From positions 1-41,168 of the forward strand of contig SVEJ01000026.1 in the NCBI GenBank assembly GCA_015057435.1: a stretch of DNA of 41,168 nucleotides, written 5' to 3'. Positions 35,804 to 41,168 of the stretch are shown here, one piece after another. The DNA comes from Lachnospiraceae bacterium (GTDB lineage Bacteria; Bacillota; Clostridia; Lachnospirales; Lachnospiraceae). The notes under the pieces are model-generated. The model worked only from the letters and a program-made list of their open reading frames with translations, did not search any database and was not told the DNA's origin. The position numbers were made by a program, and so were the translations under genes. Numbering within the stretch: the first letter of the stretch is position 1; every line of letters begins with the position of its first letter.

Positions 35804-37897
35804 ATGAAGTTGAAAGAATGGAGCATATTGAAAAACAGAATAAAGACTCAGTGGTTTTTTCCTCTTTTTGTGATATTGGCGGAGTTGTTGTTTCACCTGG
35901 ATGTGTATGGGACGTTTGACATATATATGTTATATGCATTAATCTTCGCCCTATCTTTTTCTGCATTTGCTTTATTGATTTCGAGTACAGGGAAAAAGAT
36001 GTGGAATGTGTTGGTTCGCTTCGTTTTTCTGCTGTTGTTATATATATATTTTACGGTGCAGGTTATCTATTATCAGGTTTTCGGTAATTATTTGGCATTA
36101 AAATCCATATTAAACGGTACGAGACAAGCAATGGACTTTGGATATACGATATGGGAAGCTTTTTTGGAACACGCACCGGTTGTTGCGGCTTTGGTTGTAT
36201 TATTGATTCTATTTGCAGTGTTTGATATAAAGACGAATGATTTGACAGATACATGGAAGAGAAGAGGAATCTATGCTGCAATCTGGCTCTTTGTTCCGGT
36301 TTTGATGACCCTTTGCTTGATGTCGCAAGGAACAGGGCGGGGAACGACTTATGAAGTGAAGACAGGGTTTAATCGAATGGAGCAATCTATGTACCGGTTA
36401 GGGTTGTTGCAGACGCTTCAGAAAGATATAACTGAAAATATTTGCACTGTAATAGGTATTCAGGAAAAGCAGCTTAATGCGGGATACGTGTGGATAACAA
36501 GACATGTTTTCAAAGAAGATGTGGATAAGTCATCTCGACAGGAAGATGCGATGGAACAAGGTTTTGCAGAAAGTGTTGAAGATGATTTTTTGGCGCAGAA
36601 AAAGGATGAAGATTCGAGTTTAAAGAATACAGAAACACAATTGAAATATCAAATGTGGGATATCGACTATCCGTCCTTACTTACGAAGGAAGAAAATGAA
36701 GATATTCAGGATGTACATAGGTTTTTTAGTGCACAGAGTCCAAGTGCGCAGAATCAATATACCGGTATGTTTGAAGGATATAACCTAATCTATATTACGG
36801 CAGAAAGTTTCAGTGATGTAGTGATTGACCGATATCGGACACCGACGCTATATCGTATGCAACAAGAAGGATTTTGGTTTCATAATTTTTATACACCGAG
36901 TTGGTACCTTAGTACCATTGATGGAGAATACGTGAATCTGCTTTCTCAGATTCCGGTAGAGGGGGATTGGAGTCTGCAGCATTCGGCAAAGAATGTTCTT
37001 CCGGTATCACTTGGCAATCAGCTGGCAAAACAGGGGTACGTTTGCAATGCGTATCATAATCATGATTCTTACTACTATGACAGAACAATGACACATCCAA
37101 ATCTTGGTTATACATTTAAAGCGGTAGGTGCAGGTCTTACATTCGAATCTATGAACCCGGAATCGGATCTTGAGCTGATGGAGCTTACAGCGGATGAATA
37201 TATCAATCAAAACAAGCCGTTTCACACATACTACATGACGATGAGCGGTCATTTGCCGTATACGTATGCATATAATTCCATGGCTGTTAAGAATCAGGAA
37301 GTGATAACAGATAAGAATTGGAGTGAAAATGCTGCCTGTTATCTTGCAGCAAATGTTGAGTTGGAATATGCATTGACTTATCTTGTGGAGAGGTTGGAGG
37401 AAAAGGGTAAGCTTGATAACACGTTATTTGTTATCGTGCCGGATCATTATCCTTATGGTTTGAAAAAGGGTGCTTATGATGAATTAAGAGGCAAAAAAGT
37501 CGAAAACGATGTATTTGAAATATATCGTAATACATGTATAATCTGGAGCGCGTCCATGAAAAACATCAAAGAAGTATCCTTTCCGGTACATGTAGATAAA
37601 TATTGTTCGAACCTGGATGTGTTGCCTACTGTTTCTAACTTGATGGGATTGTCATATGATTCCAGACTTTTTGCAGGAAGAGATATGTTATCGGATGAAA
37701 TGGGTTTGGTTATGTTAAAAGACTATAGTTTTCTTACGGATAAGGTAAGATACAATGCAACAACGGATGAGGTGTTCTGGGCAGCGGGAGTGAAAGAGGA
37801 TCCTATATATCTTGAAGGATGCAAACAGCTTGTGGCGGATAGATTCTTTTATTCCGGGAAAATATTAGAACTTGACTATTATCGGTTGATAAAATAG
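35804..37897 (+). CDS. LTA synthase family protein (membrane sulfatase-fold)
   Basis: A 697-aa member of the LtaS/sulfatase superfamily, which transfers glycerol-phosphate from phosphatidylglycerol to a lipoteichoic-acid chain outside the membrane. Five helices occupy about residues 20-180. The extracellular domain has the metal ligand Glu334 in NLIYITAESF, the nucleophile Thr371 in STIDGEY, HLPYTYAYN and Asp547-His548 in VPDHYPYG. It is larger than LtaS of Bacillus owing to an acidic linker after the helices (about 220-300). Start ATG 35804, with GGGGAG before it; an in-frame ATG at 35744 would put the start in the terminator hairpin. It is a single gene with no LTA-glycosylation gene nearby. 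Confidence 0.9.
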   Translation: MKLKEWSILKNRIKTQWFFPLFVILAELLFHLDVYGTFDIYMLYALIFALSFSAFALLISSTGKKMWNVLVRFVFLLLLYIYFTVQVIYYQVFGNYLALKSILNGTRQAMDFGYTIWEAFLEHAPVVAALVVLLILFAVFDIKTNDLTDTWKRRGIYAAIWLFVPVLMTLCLMSQGTGRGTTYEVKTGFNRMEQSMYRLGLLQTLQKDITENICTVIGIQEKQLNAGYVWITRHVFKEDVDKSSRQEDAMEQGFAESVEDDFLAQKKDEDSSLKNTETQLKYQMWDIDYPSLLTKEENEDIQDVHRFFSAQSPSAQNQYTGMFEGYNLIYITAESFSDVVIDRYRTPTLYRMQQEGFWFHNFYTPSWYLSTIDGEYVNLLSQIPVEGDWSLQHSAKNVLPVSLGNQLAKQGYVCNAYHNHDSYYYDRTMTHPNLGYTFKAVGAGLTFESMNPESDLELMELTADEYINQNKPFHTYYMTMSGHLPYTYAYNSMAVKNQEVITDKNWSENAACYLAANVELEYALTYLVERLEEKGKLDNTLFVIVPDHYPYGLKKGAYDELRGKKVENDVFEIYRNTCIIWSASMKNIKEVSFPVHVDKYCSNLDVLPTVSNLMGLSYDSRLFAGRDMLSDEMGLVMLKDYSFLTDKVRYNATTDEVFWAAGVKEDPIYLEGCKQLVADRFFYSGKILELDYYRLIK

Positions 37898-37950
37898 GAT
37901 TGTGATATTATTAGATAGATTAGTGATAGAAAGAAGAGTAGGGAAGCAAT

Positions 37951-38694
37951 ATGATGAAGACAAAGTGGATATCTACGATTATGACGAAAATATACTTAGT
38001 GAAGTTTGTGATACGTATCCTTGTGTTTCTTGGTGTTTTTACTTTGTATATCATGGATAAAGAACAGATGATGACACTGTTGACGACACCGATGTTGGCA
38101 GGGATTTCGCTAATGCATGTGTTATGGATTATGTTTATGGTTATGATGGTTTTGCATATTTTTCCGTTGGAGAAAGTTACGATGGCGTTAAAAAAAGCAG
38201 AAGCGGAACCGTACAAGGAAGTTGAAGGATATTCGGAGTTAGAACTTCATCAGTTTGTGCAACAGCAAAATGCAAAATCTTGGATTGTTATGCTTGTCTG
38301 GTTGATTTTCAATGCTGTTTTTGGTGCTCTTTATCTTTTTGAAATAATCGGGATTCCGGATATGATTATGCTTACGGTTTTTTATTTTTTATGTGACTAT
38401 ATATGCATTTTGGTCTATTGTCCTTTTCAGCATTTGATTATGAAAAACCGATGTTGTGTGAATTGCAGAATCTATGATTGGGGACATTTTATGATGTTTA
38501 CGCCAATGTTATTTGTTCAAAACTTTTTTAGTTGGAGTCTCTTTTTTACTTCTTGTGTTGTGTTGATTCGATGGGAAGTAATCTACGCAAGACATCCGGA
38601 ACGGTTTTGGAGTGGGTCCAATAAGACGCTGCAGTGTGCCAATTGTGAGGATAAGACATGTCAGCTAAAGAGAAAAATAATGAAAAATTCCTGA
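37951..38694 (+). CDS. Conserved Cys-rich integral membrane protein
   Basis: A 247-aa protein with about five or six helices (about 19-36, 47-70, 112-135, 140-160 and 185-205). Two Cys clusters are on one side of the membrane: CCVNC (168-172) with the following DWGHFMMFTPM, and CANCEDKTC (229-237) near the C-terminus. They could bind a metal or an Fe-S centre. I do not recognise a named family, although I believe similar proteins occur in related Clostridia. A purine-rich AGGGAAG lies before ATG 37951 (ATG 37954 also possible). It lies 53 bp after the LTA-synthase-like gene and the MATE gene starts 27 bp further on, so it may be in one operon with the latter. Confidence 0.6.
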   Translation: MMKTKWISTIMTKIYLVKFVIRILVFLGVFTLYIMDKEQMMTLLTTPMLAGISLMHVLWIMFMVMMVLHIFPLEKVTMALKKAEAEPYKEVEGYSELELHQFVQQQNAKSWIVMLVWLIFNAVFGALYLFEIIGIPDMIMLTVFYFLCDYICILVYCPFQHLIMKNRCCVNCRIYDWGHFMMFTPMLFVQNFFSWSLFFTSCVVLIRWEVIYARHPERFWSGSNKTLQCANCEDKTCQLKRKIMKNS

Positions 38695-38721
38695 TGGATG
38701 AAAGGCAGAAAGAGAGCAGAT

Positions 38722-40056
38722 ATGAAAGATTTGACGAAGGGGTATCCGGCAAAAGTAATTATGCTGTTTGCGATACCATTGATGTTCGGAAATATTTTTC
38801 AACAATTATATAATATTGCAGATAGTATGATTGTGAGTACTTATATAGGAACCGGAGCATTGGCAGCCGTCGGAGCGACAGCAGTGGTATCGAATACGTT
38901 GATCGGATTTATTAACGGATTAACGCAAGGTTTTTCTATATTGATTGCGAATAGTTTTGGCGCCAAGGATATGAAAAGGATGCGTCGCTATATTGCGGGA
39001 ACAATTATTTTGACGGTATGTGCGGCAGTTGTTTTGACGGTGCTTGGATTCGCATTTATTGCACCTATTCTGCATGCGTTAAAAACACCCGGGGATATTT
39101 TTGGTGATGCACTCTCTTATGTAAGAATTATTTTGATAGGAACGATGTTTACCGCAATCTATAACATGTGTGCGAACACACTTCGTGCGGTGGGAGATAG
39201 TAAGCGTCCGCTGTATTGTCTGATTGCAGGTGTTGTTACTAACATTGGTCTGGACTTGTTGTTTATAAGAGTTTTTCATTGGGGGATAAAAGGAGCGGCG
39301 ATTGCCACAGTGTTGTCGCAGGCACTTACGAGTGTTTTGTGCGCGGCATATCTTGTACTCAGATTTAAGGAAATTATGCCAACGGGTGATGAGTGGCACT
39401 TAGAAGAAGGTCAATATCATGGTTTGATTACGTCAGGACTTTCCATGGGGTTGATGGGTTGTATTGTCAATACGGGAACCATCATTTTACAAAGTGCAAT
39501 TAATGGTTTGGGAACAGATATTGTTGCGGCTCATACGGCGGGACGACGTGTCTTCGATATTCTGATGGTAATGGTTTATACGGAAGGTGTTGCCATGACA
39601 ACGTATGTGAGTCAGAATATGGGAGCAGGAAAAGTGGAAAGAGTACGTCGTGGAGTGCGACATGCGAACCTCATTGTAACGGGAATTACAACGATCTTGA
39701 TTATTGTATGTTATGCATTTGGTGAACCTGTGATTCGTTGGATTACACATACGGATAATTCGGTTATTATAGAATCCGGAGTCTCCTATATTCGTATAGG
39801 TGTCTTGTTCTTCTATGTGTTAGGACCACTTTTTGTGTTACGCTGTAGCTTGCAGGGAATGGGGCGTAAGGTTGTACCGGTGATTGCCAGTGTGCTTGAA
39901 ATGCTTGTTAAGATATTGTCAGCAATGTTACTTGTACCGGCATTTGGCTATATGGGTGTCATTTTTACAGAACCGATTAGTTGGGTAGTGATGACAATCT
40001 GGCTTACGATATCCTATCTTGCAAAATCGCCGGAAAAGGTTCTTGAAGAGAAATAA
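38722..40056 (+). CDS. MATE-family efflux transporter
   Basis: A 444-aa, 12-helix exporter. The family motifs are MKDLTKGYPAKVIMLFAIPLMFGNIFQQLYNIADSMIVS at the N-terminus (the LTKG..PAK and LYNIADS parts), LIAGVVTNIGLDLLFI and the second half with AVASVLEML-type repeats. Such NorM/DinF-like exporters use Na+ or H+ to expel cationic drugs or metabolites; substrate and ion cannot be read here. The start is ATG 38722 (MKDLTKGYP). In-frame ATG 38698 has no ribosome binding site and would add KGRKRAD. Confidence 0.92.
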   Translation: MKDLTKGYPAKVIMLFAIPLMFGNIFQQLYNIADSMIVSTYIGTGALAAVGATAVVSNTLIGFINGLTQGFSILIANSFGAKDMKRMRRYIAGTIILTVCAAVVLTVLGFAFIAPILHALKTPGDIFGDALSYVRIILIGTMFTAIYNMCANTLRAVGDSKRPLYCLIAGVVTNIGLDLLFIRVFHWGIKGAAIATVLSQALTSVLCAAYLVLRFKEIMPTGDEWHLEEGQYHGLITSGLSMGLMGCIVNTGTIILQSAINGLGTDIVAAHTAGRRVFDILMVMVYTEGVAMTTYVSQNMGAGKVERVRRGVRHANLIVTGITTILIIVCYAFGEPVIRWITHTDNSVIIESGVSYIRIGVLFFYVLGPLFVLRCSLQGMGRKVVPVIASVLEMLVKILSAMLLVPAFGYMGVIFTEPISWVVMTIWLTISYLAKSPEKVLEEK

Positions 40057-40069
40057 ATATAATCTGCCC

Positions 40070-40098
40070 TTGACTTTTCCCTACTTCTATTCTATATT
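40070..40098 (+). promoter_or_regulatory. Promoter of the T-box leader
   Basis: TTGACT (40070-40075), a 17-bp spacer and TATATT (40093-40098), just before the leader. One of the strongest promoters in the window. Confidence 0.75.
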
Positions 40099-40105
40099 AA
40101 TTCTA

Positions 40106-40352
40106 GTTTTGTAAAGGTTATGAGAAAGAGGAGTAGAAGTTGTTCCTTGCCAGAGATTATGATCCACAGGCTGGAAGGTCATTTCAAGAAGAAGACTTTG
40201 AAGGTAGCTTTTGAACTGCATGGCTGAGAAATGGATTGTTCAATGTAGGTCATGACGGAGTCGTCCACGTTATAGGATAGGAGAAGTGAGAAATTAAGGT
40301 GGTACCGCGTATATTCGCCCTTTATCAGGAAGTCCTGATAGAGGGCTTTCTT
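40106..40352 (+). promoter_or_regulatory. T-box riboswitch leader
   Basis: Senses uncharged tRNA in cis and decides between antitermination and termination. Stem I shows the AGTA (40132-40135) and GAA (40200-40202) sides of the specifier loop, the distal AGAGA (40152-40156) and GCTG (40170-40173) elements that contact the tRNA elbow. The specifier is GGT (40203-40205, Gly) or GTA (40204-40206, Val). The T-box core at 40291-40309 reads AAGGTGGTACCGCG, whose UGGU would pair with a tRNA of discriminator A73. That fits Val better than Gly, which normally has U73. A 13-bp terminator stem lies at 40317-40345. Downstream there is no aminoacyl-tRNA synthetase or amino-acid gene. This stretch fills the gene-free interval 40057-40444. 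Confidence 0.92.
40317..40352 (+). terminator. Intrinsic terminator of the T-box leader
   Basis: GCCCTTTATCAGG pairs with CCTGATAGAGGGC (one T-G) around AAGT and is followed by TTTCTTT. It is the alternative to the T-box antiterminator. Confidence 0.92.
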
Positions 40353-40361
40353 TGTGTTATA

Positions 40362-40432
40362 ACATCTGGCAAGCGGATTATTATCCTATGGTAAAACACG
40401 ATGGAAACTTTGAATTTGATGGTTGGTATTGA
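40362..40432 (+). pseudogene. Possible 3' remnant of a lost gene
   Basis: Between the T-box terminator and the next gene, an open frame without own start ends at TGA 40430-40432 and reads NIWQADYYPMVKHDGNFEF followed by DGWY. The composition looks like a genuine protein C-terminus, and a T-box would be expected to control such a gene. But it is only 23 codons, I recognise no family, and chance is quite possible. Confidence 0.25.
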
Positions 40433-40444
40433 AAGGTAAGATGG

Positions 40445-40936
40445 ATGGATTTTAACGTTTCGTTTCAAGATAGTGAAAAAAGAAAAATGAACATCGTAAT
40501 ATTCTTTTTTTCATTGATTTTTATATTATCAATTATGGGGGCGGTATGGCTTCAAATTTCGTGGGAATCTGAGGCGAGATTTTTGATATGGTTTGTGGTT
40601 TATTTTGTGGGATTGTTCGAAATATTTTTGCTGCTCAGGTGGCAAGACTGTAAAACATGGATGATAGCAAAGAAGGAAAATAGCATTTCATATCGGAATA
40701 GGTTTGGGAAAATAAAAGAAACACAAGTGGTGGATATCATAAAGGTAGAGGTAAACCGTTATGCCAGAATAAAAGTATTATGTGAAGGGGATAAGGTGTT
40801 TTTGTCAAGAAACCTGTGGGAATATCCAGGAATGATGGAGTTGGTTACGGTATTTCGGAATAATAAAAGTATTTTTGGATTTCAAGATGAAGAGACAGAA
40901 AAGCAGTTTTGGGAGAGTGTAAATTATTTTGTGTAA
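40445..40936 (+). CDS. Small membrane protein, PH-like domain possible
   Basis: A 163-aa protein with two helices (about residues 17-39 and 46-66, IVIFFFSLIFILSIMG and FLIWFVVYFVGLFEIFLLL). A soluble beta-rich part follows (about 75-160) with SISYRNRFGKIKETQVVDIIKVEV, a layout seen in YdbT/PH-like membrane proteins. No specific family is assigned. AAAGG lies 9 nt before ATG 40445, so it is translated. Upstream are the T-box leader and its terminator, which could control it, but the content gives no link to an amino acid. Confidence 0.65.
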   Translation: MDFNVSFQDSEKRKMNIVIFFFSLIFILSIMGAVWLQISWESEARFLIWFVVYFVGLFEIFLLLRWQDCKTWMIAKKENSISYRNRFGKIKETQVVDIIKVEVNRYARIKVLCEGDKVFLSRNLWEYPGMMELVTVFRNNKSIFGFQDEETEKQFWESVNYFV

Positions 40937-40980
40937 ACCTCTTGGACTCATGAAAAAATATTAGAATTGTATTCGTAGGG

Positions 40981-40997
40981 GGTCGAAAATTTTGACC
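40981..40997. promoter_or_regulatory. 17-bp near-palindrome upstream of the last gene
   Basis: GGTCgAAAATTTTgACC is self-complementary except for one wobble pair. It may be an operator for the oxidase-like gene 100 bp downstream. Confidence 0.3.
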
Positions 40998-41097
40998 AGA
41001 TGTTTTGATGAGATGAAAAATAAATAAGAACGCGCAAATTCCAGTCTCACAGCGAGATTGAAAGTACGCGTTTACTTGAATTTATCGGAGGAATATT

Positions 41098-41168
41098 ATG
41101 GATAACAACAAAATTGCAAAATTTATCAAGAAGCAAAAAGTGGCTTTTATCTGTTCTGTTGACGAAGA
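41098..41168 (+). CDS. Pyridoxamine 5'-phosphate oxidase-like protein (5' end only)
   Basis: The first 23 residues, MDNNKIAKFIKKQKVAFICS followed by VDE, match the start of the PNPOx-like FMN-binding split-barrel proteins common in Clostridia. The substrate is not known for this group; they are not true PdxH. GGAGG lies before ATG 41098. The gene runs off the window. Its leader (41029-41072) can fold as AACGCG/CGCGTT enclosing CAGTCTC/GAGATTG. Confidence 0.7.
   Translation, partial: MDNNKIAKFIKKQKVAFICSVDE

Overview
The window looks like a chromosomal segment of a low-GC Gram-positive anaerobe, most likely a Lachnospiraceae-type member of the Clostridia. The support is AGGAGG-type ribosome binding sites throughout, frequent GTG/TTG starts, a T-box leader, many VanS/VanR-like two-component genes, LTA-synthase and M23/LysM/G5 cell-wall proteins, and an F-type ATP synthase whose c subunit carries the Na+-site residues known from anaerobes. 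No rRNA, tRNA or CRISPR array was seen.

Layout. 1-120: the right end of what looks like an IS200/IS605-type element with an omega-RNA-like fold; it runs into the 3' end of a minus-strand CwlD-like amidase. 963-4697: secreted C1A protease with Ig-like and Fn3 modules, then Sua5 and RpiB. 4751-12236: ATP synthase cluster (atpZ, atpI, atpB-E-F-H-A-G-D-C) with a promoter before atpI and a 28-bp RNA hairpin between atpI and atpB. 12425-15945: a two-component system with a very large sensor. 16018-19623: hemolysin-III-like protein (minus), then flavin reductase, M23 peptidase and GNAT (plus). 19708-21369: a minus-strand XRE repressor / Bro-N (DinD-like) / DUF4236 unit with operators in its own promoter. 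21624-30057: FtsX-type ABC exporter, a 63-aa orphan, and three two-component modules in an interleaved order (RR, RR-HK, HK). 30134-31879: zinc-ribbon membrane protein of unknown role, possibly with a Tim44-like domain. 31889-35725: a LacI-family regulator divergent from an SsuABC/TauABC-type transporter, with two identical operators between them. 35804-40056: LTA-synthase-like sulfatase, a Cys-rich membrane protein and a MATE exporter. 40070-40352: a complete T-box leader with promoter and terminator but no aminoacyl-tRNA synthetase or amino-acid gene behind it. 40445-end: a small PH-like membrane protein and the start of a pyridoxamine-phosphate-oxidase-like gene.

How it works together. Much of the window concerns energy coupling (ATP synthase, probably Na+-driven) and the cell envelope (amidase, M23 peptidase, LTA synthase, FtsX exporter, envelope-sensing kinases). 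Non-core pieces are the element end at the left edge, the XRE/Bro-N unit and the orphan T-box. No single locus is convincingly a new defence or metabolic system. The best leads are the orphan T-box, the atpI-atpB hairpin, the self-repressing XRE/Bro-N/DUF4236 unit, the LacI-controlled Ssu-type transporter and the zinc-ribbon membrane protein. All functional calls come from reading the sequence; no database search was run.
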